Shown here: piece after piece, positions 8,540 through 16,606 of the stretch | Numbering within the stretch: the stretch's first letter is position 1 | How the letters are laid out: the number at the start of each line of letters is the position of its first letter | NCBI GenBank assembly: GCA_002450335.1 | Contig: DJZB01000022.1 | Location: forward strand, 113,857-173,669 | DNA length: 59,813 nt | Origin: Rhodobiaceae bacterium UBA6963 | GTDB lineage: Bacteria; Pseudomonadota; Alphaproteobacteria; RS24 | Direction of reading: 5' to 3' | Position numbers and translations under genes: made by a program | Notes under the pieces: generated by a model | What the model saw: the letters and a program-made list of their open reading frames with translations, nothing else | Database searches by the model: none | What the model was told of the DNA's origin: nothing

Positions 8540-8983
8540 TCAGCTAATAACCGCCAGCACCTCGCCGAATTCAACGGCTTGGGCATTGGCGACAAGTATT
8601 TGATCGATTTTTCCGCTTTTATGAGCAGTAATCGGGTTCATTGTTTTCATAGCTTCGACAATGAACAATGTTTGCCCTTCGCTCACTTGATCTCCGACCT
8701 TGCAGAATGGCGGCGCACCGGGTTCAGGGGATATATAAGCTGTACCGACCATTGGTGATTTTAATGCACCGGGGTTGGCAGACAAATCTGCAGGTGCATC
8801 ATCAATAGATGCCGTCGAAGCAGGGGCAGCGGTTTGTGCAACGGGTGCAGCTGAAATGGACACCCCGCCTCGCGCGACGCGGATGCGTGTATCGCCACTT
8901 TCAATTTCGATTTCGCTTAACCCCGTTTCATTAAGTAGGTCGGCGAGTTCACGAATTTTTTCGCTGTCAGATTTTTTAACCAT
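8540..8983 (-). CDS. accB: Acetyl-CoA carboxylase, biotin carboxyl carrier protein
   Basis: AccB carries the biotin that shuttles CO2 between AccC and AccAD. The 147-residue protein has a short N-terminal helical region (IRELADLLNETGLSEIEIE), an Ala/Pro-rich flexible linker at about residues 40-70, and a C-terminal biotinyl domain (about 72-147) beginning with the conserved KSPMVGTAY and containing EAMKTMNPI, in which the lysine is biotinylated. It lies 20 bp after aroQ and 11 bp before accC on the minus strand, so all three are probably co-transcribed. Confidence 0.97.
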   Translation of the reverse strand: MVKKSDSEKIRELADLLNETGLSEIEIESGDTRIRVARGGVSISAAPVAQTAAPASTASIDDAPADLSANPGALKSPMVGTAYISPEPGAPPFCKVGDQVSEGQTLFIVEAMKTMNPITAHKSGKIDQILVANAQAVEFGEVLAVIS

Positions 8984-9003
8984 TCTGGCGTCCTTTTTTT
9001 AAC

Positions 9004-9435
9004 CTATGATTGTGACAGATAATCAATAGCCATCAAATAACCTTGAGCGCCTAGACCACAAATCAAGCCTTGTGAAGCAGGTGTAATGTAAGAGTGATGA
9101 CGGAATTCTTCACGTTTGAAGAGATTGGAGAGGTGAACCTCGACAACAGGAATTTCAAGAGCCAAGATCGCATCCAGAATTGCAACTGACGTATGGGTAT
9201 ATGCCCCGGCATTGATGATAACACCTGCGCCTGAATTTCTGGCTTCTTGAATAAGCTCTACGAGAGCACCTTCATCATTTGACTGGTGGAATGAAATAGT
9301 CAGGTCATGCTTTTCAGCATGTTTTTGGCACATGGCTTCTATGTCAGCCAATGTGGTTGTGCCGTAAATTTCAGGCTCCCGCGTTCCCAGCAGATTCAGG
9401 TTAGGGCCATTTAATATGTATATGGTTTTAGCCAT
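9004..9435 (-). CDS. aroQ: 3-dehydroquinate dehydratase, type II
   Basis: AroQ dehydrates 3-dehydroquinate to 3-dehydroshikimate in the shikimate pathway. At 143 residues it fits the dodecameric type II enzymes. Family motifs are complete: GPNLNLLGTREPEIYG carries the active-site arginine and tyrosine, FHQSNDEGALVELI, NAGAYTHTS and EVHLSNLFKREEFRHHS with the catalytic histidine. It leads the minus-strand aroQ-accB-accC-aat unit; the promoter should lie in 9436-9630, a region shared divergently with thiS. Upstream of the start, GAAAGAGG-like purines are seen only on the plus strand, so the ribosome site is weak. Confidence 0.96.
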   Translation of the reverse strand: MAKTIYILNGPNLNLLGTREPEIYGTTTLADIEAMCQKHAEKHDLTISFHQSNDEGALVELIQEARNSGAGVIINAGAYTHTSVAILDAILALEIPVVEVHLSNLFKREEFRHHSYITPASQGLICGLGAQGYLMAIDYLSQS

Positions 9436-9630
9436 TTTTTCCCGAAAGAGGTTTAATTAGTAATAACTGATTCATGTTTCATACTACATCAGACATCAAA
9501 ATACGAGTAAATCTAAGATAAAGGATGGTCTTGATAATTTTTGCTTTAGGTATCTTGCAAACCTTATCAATAATAAGCAAACTCCGGCAAGTTGGCACCT
9601 AAAGAGTCTAAGAGCATTAGCAGGCAAAAG

Positions 9631-9831
9631 ATGAATATTGTTTTAAATGGTGAAGATATAAATATAGCTGACAATCTAAGTATTATGGGATTAATTGACC
9701 TCTATGAATTGCCTGCCAATAAAGTTGCAGTGGAGCGTAATCTGGAAATCGTTCCCAAATCAGCTTATGTATCCACCATGTTAAAAGAAAACGACAGAGT
9801 CGAAATCGTTCATTTTATTGGAGGGGGATAA
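9631..9831 (+). CDS. thiS: Thiamine biosynthesis sulfur carrier protein ThiS
   Basis: ThiS is the ubiquitin-like carrier that delivers sulfur as a C-terminal thiocarboxylate for thiazole formation by ThiG. From ATG 9631 the product is 66 residues, the usual ThiS length; it starts MNIVLNGEDINIADN and ends in the essential Gly-Gly (VEIVHFIGGG). An in-frame TTG at 9592 would give a 79-residue form with an untypical N-terminus, so I rejected it. thiG follows after 4 bp. The region upstream (9436-9630) contains no recognisable TPP riboswitch. Confidence 0.93.
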   Translation: MNIVLNGEDINIADNLSIMGLIDLYELPANKVAVERNLEIVPKSAYVSTMLKENDRVEIVHFIGGG

Positions 9832-9835
9832 AATT

Positions 9836-10609
9836 ATGCCTGATGCACTGCTTGAAATCGCAGGTCGAAAGTTCCAATCCCGTCTCATTATTGGCACAGG
9901 AAAATATAAAGATTATGCAGAGAATGCAGCCGCAGCCGCAGCCGCAGAGGCTGAGATTATCACTGTTGCAGTGCGTCGCGTAAATCTGACTGACCCGAAC
10001 AAACCTATGCTGGTCGATTTTCTGGATCAGAAGAAATATACCTATCTGCCCAATACCGCCGGCTGCTTTACGGGTGAGGATGCTGTTCGCACGTTAAGAC
10101 TCGCCCGCGAGGCAGGGGGGTGGTCATTGGTCAAGCTGGAGGTTCTGGGTGATGAAAAAACACTTTATCCCAATATGCCCGAGACTCTCAGAGCCGCAGA
10201 GCTTTTGTTGGCTGACGGGTTTGAAGTGATGGTGTATTGCAGTGATGATCCAATCATGTGCAAACAGTTGGAGGATATGGGCTGTTGCGCCATTATGCCA
10301 TTGGGTGCGCCGATAGGGTCGGGGCTTGGGTTGCAAAATCCGGTTAATATCAGATTGATTATTGAGCAATCAAATGTACCCGTTCTGGTTGATGCGGGTG
10401 TTGGTACAGCATCAGATGCGGCGATTGCAATGGAACTCGGATGTGATGCTGTGCTTATGAACACAGCTATTGCTGAGGCAAAATCGCCGGTTTTAATGGC
10501 GGAAGCTATGAAAAATGCAGTTATCGCAGGTCGTCAAGCATATCTTGCCGGTCGGATGCCGAAAAAAATGTATGCGGATCCAAGTTCGCCGCTTGCTGGC
10601 TTGATTTAG
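9836..10609 (+). CDS. thiG: Thiazole synthase
   Basis: ThiG condenses deoxyxylulose phosphate, dehydroglycine and ThiS thiocarboxylate into thiamine thiazole phosphate. From ATG 9836 it has 257 residues with the TIM-barrel landmarks of the family: LIIGTGKYKDY near the start, SLVKLEVLGDEKTLYPN with the Schiff-base lysine, GCCAIMPLGAPIGSGLG and VPVLVDAGVGTASDAAIAMELG at the phosphate site. A strong ribosome site GGAGGGGG (9820-9827) lies in the 3' end of thiS and fixes this start over an upstream TTG at 9818. A GCAGCC triplet repeat encodes a seven-alanine run near residue 27. Its stop overlaps the convergent dsbA-like gene by 4 bp. Other thi genes (thiO, thiF, thiE, thiC) are absent here. Confidence 0.96.
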   Translation: MPDALLEIAGRKFQSRLIIGTGKYKDYAENAAAAAAAEAEIITVAVRRVNLTDPNKPMLVDFLDQKKYTYLPNTAGCFTGEDAVRTLRLAREAGGWSLVKLEVLGDEKTLYPNMPETLRAAELLLADGFEVMVYCSDDPIMCKQLEDMGCCAIMPLGAPIGSGLGLQNPVNIRLIIEQSNVPVLVDAGVGTASDAAIAMELGCDAVLMNTAIAEAKSPVLMAEAMKNAVIAGRQAYLAGRMPKKMYADPSSPLAGLI

Positions 10610-11349
10610 TTGGATGAACCTCTGATTTCATCAATCAGGCTCTGCATATCATCATAGCTTAATGCGCCACTAAACAGTTGATTATCAATAATAAATGCAG
10701 GTGTTCCACTCACGCCAAGGCTTTGTGCAAGATTTCTTACATCCATTATATGCGCATCAATATCCTTATTTTTACCGCGCATAACAATCTCGTCAGCATC
10801 AAGTCCATGTTTTTCAATCAAGCTTGATAGAGCAGCACCACTAACACTGCCACGCGCATTGAGAAGGCCCTGGTGAAGTGCAAAATATTTACCTTCATTT
10901 TTACTCGCTAAAGCCACACGTGCAGCTTGTTCTGAAGCAGGGCCGAGGATTGGAAATTCTTTAAAGACAACGCGGACGTCCGGATTTTTTTGTGTGAGTT
11001 TCATTATGTCCGGAAACGCACGTTTGCAGTAACCACAATTGTAGTCAAAAAATTCAACAATAGTTATGGGTGCATCCGGGCTTCCTATGCTGAAGTCCCG
11101 CTTATCATTATACAGTGCATCGCTATTTTTCTTTAACATTTCGCTTTGACGTTTTTCATCTTCAGCAATCAGGTATTTTTGAGTGTTCTCAAACACTTCG
11201 GCCATTACGGCCGGGTTTTCAAGCAAATAGCTACGAATGGCTTCACCTAATGAATCTTCTGAAGTTGGTGCAGATTCATCTGCTGTGCTCACATCCAAGG
11301 GAACTGTCATCCAGACAGCTAGAAAAAAAACTAAAATAAACTTTTTCAT
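10606..11349 (-). CDS. Periplasmic DsbA/ScsC-like thiol:disulfide oxidoreductase
   Basis: This 247-residue exported thioredoxin-fold protein has a signal peptide (MKKFILVFFLAVWMTVPLDVSTA), a helical N-terminal extension (about residues 30-75, LGEAIRSYLLENPAVMAEVFE) typical of ScsC_N-type oligomerisation segments, and a DsbA domain with the redox motif FFDYNCGYCKRAF and the cis-proline loop GVSGTPAFIIDN. The CGYC active site differs from the CPHC of E. coli DsbA and is closer to ScsC and isomerase-like members, so isomerisation or reduction of disulfides is as likely as oxidation. It lies 12 bp after the M48 protease gene on the minus strand; both act on envelope protein quality. Confidence 0.9.
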   Translation of the reverse strand: MKKFILVFFLAVWMTVPLDVSTADESAPTSEDSLGEAIRSYLLENPAVMAEVFENTQKYLIAEDEKRQSEMLKKNSDALYNDKRDFSIGSPDAPITIVEFFDYNCGYCKRAFPDIMKLTQKNPDVRVVFKEFPILGPASEQAARVALASKNEGKYFALHQGLLNARGSVSGAALSSLIEKHGLDADEIVMRGKNKDIDAHIMDVRNLAQSLGVSGTPAFIIDNQLFSGALSYDDMQSLIDEIRGSSN

Positions 11350-11361
11350 TACAATCTCCGG

Positions 11362-12735
11362 TCAGAGGTTAGCCATAATGTCTTGCGCTTTGAGCCATTC
11401 CGGTGAATTTTTGGGAAGATATTTCATCGCACGATGTGCATGCATAGAGGCTTTCTTTATGTTTCCAAGAATATAGTATCTTTCGGCCGTTGCAAGTTCT
11501 GCGCGACCGGTATCTCCCAAAAGTGCATAGGCTGTTGCCATTTGGTAAAACGCGGTTATATTATCTTCTTCTATCCTGAGAGATTTTTTGAGAATTCCCC
11601 GCGCTTCTTCAGCGGAAGATTTATTTTCGAGTGATAATAAAGATGTTGCCAGTCCAATTTGAAGCAGTGGTTCGTCAGGTGCGAGAGCGACACTTTTTCT
11701 GTACGGGGCAATGCTCTTTTTCAACTTGCCGGCCTCATAGAGTATTTGACCCTTCAATTCATGAAAATAAGGGTTATTGGGTTGGGTAGTAATAAGCTTA
11801 TCAACCAATTCAACAGCCTTTTGGGTCTCCCCATTTTTATAAAATGCAATAGAGCGTGCGTATCTGGCGGGCAGGTTATTTTGATTGGCATAGCGCCTAA
11901 AAGTCGTGCTGGGGTGATCAAGAAACCCATGTATTTTAGCCTTAGCCATATCATGCCTGAATTGCAGTTCGGGGCTGTCTGTCCGGTTGGTAAAGTCGGA
12001 TGATTTCATACCTTGATCCAGAAAGTTCACACGATCACGAGACAAAGGATGAGATCTGACATAAGGGTCTTGATGAACCCCGGACAGCGCCTCCTGATCA
12101 GCAAGTTCATCCATAAAATCTCGGATACCTTGAGCGGATTGCTCGGTCTTTTCCAACAGACGGAGTGCAATCTGGTCAGCGGATGCCTCTTGCGCTCGGC
12201 TGAAACTCAGAAAGCTTCCTTTTGCAATTTGTTGTCCACCGGTAATCAACGCCATACCGGCATCTGCTTGACCAGCCGCCAGCGCTCCAACGCCTAGAAT
12301 TGTTGCAAGTAACATGGGTCTACTGGCTTTCGCCATGGCATCACCGGTTCGGGCAAGGTGCCCTCCGACAATATGTCCAGTTTCGTGCGCAATTACGCCG
12401 ATAACAACATTAGGTGTTTCAGCTTCTAAAATAAGCCCGGTGTGGAAATACATGTTTTTACCACCGGCTACAAAAGCATTTAATCTTTTATTATTAATAA
12501 TCCCGATATGGACTTCATTGGGCTTCAATCCGGCAGCCAGAAAAATCGGTTTGCTGTAATCCCACAGCAGATTTTCAATCTCGGCATCACGAATAAACTG
12601 AGCCTTAGCATGCTGGGTTAGCATTAAAACAAGAAAAATGAAGATAGTGATATGCTTCTTTATCATCGAAAGCCGCTTCATATTTTTGTCGATTTGATTT
12701 TTGTCATTATTAGAGCTGCGTATTTGCATAGTCAT
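11362..12735 (-). CDS. Periplasmic M48 zinc metalloprotease with TPR region (BepA-like)
   Basis: This protein resembles BepA/YfgC, a periplasmic protease and chaperone that monitors outer-membrane protein assembly. It has an N-terminal signal peptide (core HITIFIFLVLMLTQHAKAQ), the zinc site HETGH at about residue 116, and the third ligand in the SRAQEASADQIAL segment. A TPR-rich C-terminal half (about residues 280-450) follows. The listed start is the longest; internal methionines 19 (12681) and 24 (12666) give a more ordinary signal peptide and are equally possible, since no clear ribosome site marks any of them. The dsbA-like gene follows in the same direction. The M48-dsbA-aroQ-accBC order is common in alphaproteobacteria, here interrupted by thiSG. 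Confidence 0.92.
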   Translation of the reverse strand: MTMQIRSSNNDKNQIDKNMKRLSMIKKHITIFIFLVLMLTQHAKAQFIRDAEIENLLWDYSKPIFLAAGLKPNEVHIGIINNKRLNAFVAGGKNMYFHTGLILEAETPNVVIGVIAHETGHIVGGHLARTGDAMAKASRPMLLATILGVGALAAGQADAGMALITGGQQIAKGSFLSFSRAQEASADQIALRLLEKTEQSAQGIRDFMDELADQEALSGVHQDPYVRSHPLSRDRVNFLDQGMKSSDFTNRTDSPELQFRHDMAKAKIHGFLDHPSTTFRRYANQNNLPARYARSIAFYKNGETQKAVELVDKLITTQPNNPYFHELKGQILYEAGKLKKSIAPYRKSVALAPDEPLLQIGLATSLLSLENKSSAEEARGILKKSLRIEEDNITAFYQMATAYALLGDTGRAELATAERYYILGNIKKASMHAHRAMKYLPKNSPEWLKAQDIMANL

Positions 12736-12786
12736 TACTGCACGAATTTAAATCATTGGCTCATCTGTTAAACTAGGCTGATAAGC

Positions 12787-12814
12787 TTGACTAGATTGTC
12801 TTATTAGATACAAA
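12787..12814 (+). promoter_or_regulatory. Candidate promoter for the aminotransferase at 12862
   Basis: TTGACT (12787-12792) and TACAAA (12809-12814) are separated by 16 bp and point towards the aminotransferase. The spacing is acceptable and both boxes deviate from consensus at one or two positions. Confidence 0.35.
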
Positions 12815-12835
12815 AACATACTATTTCGTACCATA

Positions 12836-12848
12836 GAACATTCTGTTC
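12836..12848. promoter_or_regulatory. Perfect dyad GAACA-TTC-TGTTC between promoter and gene
   Basis: A 5-bp perfect inverted repeat with a 3-nt centre lies 14 bp before the aminotransferase start and just downstream of its candidate promoter. The position is that of a repressor operator. It is not an alphaproteobacterial SOS box, which is a GTTC-N7-GTTC direct repeat, nor the Gram-positive GAAC-N4-GTTC box. Confidence 0.3.
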
Positions 12849-12861
12849 CAACATTAAAATT

Positions 12862-14067
12862 ATGAGAGTTTTGGTGCCTATGACACCTTCATCTTTTTCC
12901 AACCGAGGCAATATTTCATCATTCTTGGCTATGGATGTCATGCGTGAGGTGAATATGCTGCAACAAACCGGGCAGGATATTTGCCATCTGGAAGTCGGGC
13001 AACCCTCAACCAGAGCTCCGCAAGTTGTGCTGGAGGCCGCCGGACATGCCCTTGATAGCGAACTTATTGGTTATACTGATGCTTTAGGGCTTGATGAGTT
13101 AAGACAAGCGCTCAGTACATATTATTTTAAAACTTATAAAGTTAATGTTTCACCCGAGCGCTTTGTTATCACAACCGGATCTTCCGCAGGTTTTATTCTG
13201 GCATTTCTTGCTTGTTTGGATGCTGGACAGAAAGTTGCAGTCACGTCACCCGGTTACCCTGCTTATACAAACATTATCAAGTCGCTTGATCTCTCACCTG
13301 TGGCAATACCTCTAGGTCAAGAAAATGATTGGTCCCTTTCTGTTGCTGGTTTACATGATGCAGAAAAGTTACATGGAACTATTGATGCTTTATTGATGGC
13401 TAGCCCGGCTAATCCGACAGGTACTATGTTAACCAAACAGGCTTTAACGGACCTTTCTTTGGATTGCGCTCAATCTGGCCGTTGGTTTTTCTCAGATGAA
13501 ATATATCACGGGCTGACTTATTCTCAGGAGGCAGTTTCAGCTTTACAAGTTGGTGATCATGACGGCTTGATTGTGATGAATAGCTTTTCAAAATATTTCT
13601 CTATGACCGGATGGAGAATTGGATGGATGATTGTGCCTCCAAAAATGGTGCGTCCGGTTGAGCGGCTGCAGCAAAATTTGTTTATCTCTGCGCCGACCTT
13701 GTCGCAATATGCTGCATGCGCAGCTCTCACTACTGCTGCACAAGATGAACTCCAAAAGCATGTAGAACTTTACCAACATAATCGAGACAAGTTGTTTACG
13801 TGCTTACAAAATAATGGCGTGACCAATATTGCGCCTGCGGACGGTGCATTTTATCTCTATGCAGATTTACACTCTTTATCGCCGTCTTTAGAAAGCGAAA
13901 CATTTTGCGCCCAATTGCTTAAGGAAGCAAAAGTCGCGGCAACACCCGGCATGGATTTTGACAAAGAGAGAGGCGCACGTTTTGTTCGCTTTTCTTATGC
14001 CAGAGCATCAGATGAAATTGATCGTGCCGTTGATCGCTTGAATGGGTTTCTTGCTCGATTCCAATAA
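12862..14067 (+). CDS. Class I/II PLP-dependent aminotransferase
   Basis: This 401-residue fold-type I aminotransferase has the typical landmarks: DICHLEVGQPS near residue 40, the GYTDALG substrate segment, SPGYPAY, SPANPTG with the PLP-contacting asparagine, and SFSKYFSMTGWRIGW with the Schiff-base lysine near residue 240; a C-terminal arginine for carboxylate binding is expected in the FVRFSYA segment. Substrate cannot be assigned; aspartate, aromatic or valine-pyruvate type activity are all possible. ATG 12862 has no evident ribosome site, and ATG 12880 (six residues shorter) is a fair alternative. It converges on rne with 10 bp between stops. Confidence 0.9.
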   Translation: MRVLVPMTPSSFSNRGNISSFLAMDVMREVNMLQQTGQDICHLEVGQPSTRAPQVVLEAAGHALDSELIGYTDALGLDELRQALSTYYFKTYKVNVSPERFVITTGSSAGFILAFLACLDAGQKVAVTSPGYPAYTNIIKSLDLSPVAIPLGQENDWSLSVAGLHDAEKLHGTIDALLMASPANPTGTMLTKQALTDLSLDCAQSGRWFFSDEIYHGLTYSQEAVSALQVGDHDGLIVMNSFSKYFSMTGWRIGWMIVPPKMVRPVERLQQNLFISAPTLSQYAACAALTTAAQDELQKHVELYQHNRDKLFTCLQNNGVTNIAPADGAFYLYADLHSLSPSLESETFCAQLLKEAKVAATPGMDFDKERGARFVRFSYARASDEIDRAVDRLNGFLARFQ

Positions 14068-14077
14068 GGGTAAAGGG

Positions 14078-16606
14078 CTATCGTCGCCACCACCCTGACC
14101 TTTTTTCTCCATCAGATGCTTCAGTCTCTTCAGATTTGGTTTCAATATTATCGGACTGAATTGCCTCAATAGGAGGTTCTTGCGTTGAAGGTAAGTCAGG
14201 CGCAGTCGCATCTTCTTTTGTACTGGCTTTTTTCCTTGGAGCGCGTCTCGGTTTTTTTGTTGCCGTTTTAGGTTTTGGGGTTTCTTCGGCAACAGATGTT
14301 TCCGATGAAACCTCATTAACAATATCTTCTTGTTTCTTTTTCCTTTGTGCACGTCTTGGTTTTTTTACAGGTTTGTCTGCTACGGCTTCAACAGCAACGT
14401 CAGCAGAACTTTCTTCATTAATGTTCCCTGAGCTTTCACTTAAGCTTTGAGGCGCAGGGGAGGTGATTACCAGCCCGTCATCTATTTCATCATTTTGAGA
14501 GAACTCAAATGGCGGTGCGGGCGGAAGATCTGGAGTTGAAGCATTATCGCTATTGTCAGATGACTTTTCATGTCCATTGTTTGAACCGTCGCTATCGTTC
14601 TGATTATTTTCATCCTGTTCAGATGAAGCTTTGCGACGTCTTCTTCCACCGCGACGACCTCTTCTGCGGCGGCGTGGCTTATCTTCATCATCTTCAATCC
14701 CATCAGCACGTTCCGACGGTCTATCATCCCCTTCGGAGCCATCTGCATCTTCTGAACTTGAAGTTTGCTGATTATCTTCAGAATTATCAGGTGTATTGTC
14801 ATTCAAGCTGTCACCACCGCCTCGTTTTCCGCGTCTACGACGTTTCCGCCCACGAGACTCTTCTTCTCCGCCGGGTGTGATTTCCGGATTGCCGTCCATT
14901 CTTATTTGATTGCTATTGCGGGATACAGAACTCGAAATGGACATTTCCATTTCATTAAGTGTCTCGTCAATGGAAACAACAACGTGGCAGCCAGAATTGA
15001 CCTCTATAGTTACAAGATGTGTACGCTTATGATTCAGAATATATTCTGCAACTTCTCGTGGCACTTTTACTTCGATTGTTTTGTCATCCTGATCCTTCAG
15101 GCTGACAGTTTCCTGCTCAATCATTCGCAGGACATGTAAAGCGCGACTTTCAATTGAGCGCACCATCCCGGTGCCATTACAATGACTGCAATGGTTTGAA
15201 CTACCTTCAAGAACACCAGAGCGCATGCGCTGTCGTGACAATTCCAATAATCCAAAGGGGCTGATTTTGCCCACTTGAATCCGCGCACGATCTTTTTTAA
15301 GCGCATCTTTAATGCGGCGTTCAACGGCTCTGTTGTTTCTGTTTTCATCCATATCAATGAAATCAATTACAAGCAGACCGGCAAGGTCTCTAAGCCTCAT
15401 TTGACGGGCAATTTCCGTGGCGGCTTCTAAGTTTGTTTTTAAAGCTGTCTTTTCAACTGAATGCTCTTTTGTTGAGCGACCCGAGTTTACGTCCACAGAT
15501 ACCAACGCTTCGGTCGGGTTAATCACAAGATAACCGCCGGACGGCAAAGGTACGACAGGATTAAACATAGCTGATAGCTGGTCCTCTATGCCGGATTCTT
15601 GAAACAGCGCTTCCTCTTTTTTGAACAGCTTGATTTTTCGCGCATGGCTCGGCATGAGCAGTTTCATATATTCTTTGGCGTTTTTATAACTGTCTTCGCC
15701 TTCGATAAGAATTTCCTCAAAATCCTTATGATATAAATCCCTAATGGACCGTTTAATCAGACTGCCTTCCTCGTAGACAAGAGAGGGAGCCGAACTTTCA
15801 AGCGTTAGCTCACGGATGTTTTTCCACATTCTCATGAGATACTCAAAATCGCGTTTAATCTCGACTGCGGTTCTTTGCGCGCCGGCAGTTCTGATAATTA
15901 AGCCCATACCCTGAGGCACGTCGAGTTTTTCAGTGATTTTCTTTAGTTTTTTTCTGTCGCCAATATTATTGATTTTTCTGGAAACACCACCACCTTTGGC
16001 TGTGTTGGGCATCAAAACACAATAACGTCCTGCAAGAGACAGGTAAGTTGTCAATGCTGCGCCTTTATTGCCGCGCTCTTCTTTTACAGCTTGCACAAGA
16101 ATAACTTGGCGGCGTTTGATAACTTCCTGAATTTTATATTTGCGTGAAAGTTCTCTCAGACTTCTGGAGCGTGAGGCTTCTTCATGGGCATCACCGCCTA
16201 TATCTTCAACATCCATTGTAGGGGTGTCGCCAGCATCTTCTCCGTTATCTTCACCATTATTTTTATTGGCTTTACCGGATGTTTCGATGAGGTCGTCATT
16301 ATCATTGTCTTCACTGTGAGCTTGTGCTTGGGCTTGAATTAGCTCTTCTCTGTCGGAAAGCGGTATTTGGTAGAAATCCGGATGGATTTCATTGAATGCA
16401 AGAAACCCATGGCGATTACCACCATATTCAACAAAAGCTGCCTGAAGTGAAGGCTCAACGCGGGTAATCTGCGCGAGATAAATATTGCCTCTTATTGGGC
16501 GTTTGTTCTCGGACTCAAAATCAAATTCTTCGATCTGGTTCCCGTGCATGACCACAACCCGGGTCTCTTCCGAGTGGGCTGCATCGATTAACATTTTTTC
16601 TGTCAT
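14078..16606 (-). CDS. rne: Ribonuclease E/G family endoribonuclease
   Basis: RNase E cleaves single-stranded AU-rich RNA and starts mRNA decay and rRNA/tRNA processing. The 842-residue protein has an S1 domain (from RGNIYLAQITRVEPSLQAAFVEYGG) interrupted by an acidic insert of about 60 residues (around 95-155), as in other alphaproteobacterial RNase E. The catalytic magnesium-binding aspartates lie in VSVDVNSGRST and LLVIDFIDMD, and the zinc-link HCSHCNGTGMV supplies the tetramerisation cysteines. From about residue 575 the protein is disordered with four arginine/lysine-rich blocks (for example RKRRRRGKRGG) separated by acidic Asn/Asp/Ser stretches, the usual RNA-binding and degradosome scaffold. 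The start follows GGAGAAAG at good spacing. The long structured upstream region suggests post-transcriptional autoregulation. Confidence 0.95.
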   Translation of the reverse strand: MTEKMLIDAAHSEETRVVVMHGNQIEEFDFESENKRPIRGNIYLAQITRVEPSLQAAFVEYGGNRHGFLAFNEIHPDFYQIPLSDREELIQAQAQAHSEDNDNDDLIETSGKANKNNGEDNGEDAGDTPTMDVEDIGGDAHEEASRSRSLRELSRKYKIQEVIKRRQVILVQAVKEERGNKGAALTTYLSLAGRYCVLMPNTAKGGGVSRKINNIGDRKKLKKITEKLDVPQGMGLIIRTAGAQRTAVEIKRDFEYLMRMWKNIRELTLESSAPSLVYEEGSLIKRSIRDLYHKDFEEILIEGEDSYKNAKEYMKLLMPSHARKIKLFKKEEALFQESGIEDQLSAMFNPVVPLPSGGYLVINPTEALVSVDVNSGRSTKEHSVEKTALKTNLEAATEIARQMRLRDLAGLLVIDFIDMDENRNNRAVERRIKDALKKDRARIQVGKISPFGLLELSRQRMRSGVLEGSSNHCSHCNGTGMVRSIESRALHVLRMIEQETVSLKDQDDKTIEVKVPREVAEYILNHKRTHLVTIEVNSGCHVVVSIDETLNEMEMSISSSVSRNSNQIRMDGNPEITPGGEEESRGRKRRRRGKRGGGDSLNDNTPDNSEDNQQTSSSEDADGSEGDDRPSERADGIEDDEDKPRRRRRGRRGGRRRRKASSEQDENNQNDSDGSNNGHEKSSDNSDNASTPDLPPAPPFEFSQNDEIDDGLVITSPAPQSLSESSGNINEESSADVAVEAVADKPVKKPRRAQRKKKQEDIVNEVSSETSVAEETPKPKTATKKPRRAPRKKASTKEDATAPDLPSTQEPPIEAIQSDNIETKSEETEASDGEKRSGWWRR

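Noticed and set aside
9436..9630. Possible TPP riboswitch upstream of thiS
   Set aside because: No CUGAGA or ACCUGAUCUGGGUAAUGCCAGCG-like elements are present in the region.
12836..12848. SOS/LexA box
   Set aside because: Alphaproteobacterial LexA binds a GTTC-N7-GTTC direct repeat; this is an inverted repeat with a different spacer.
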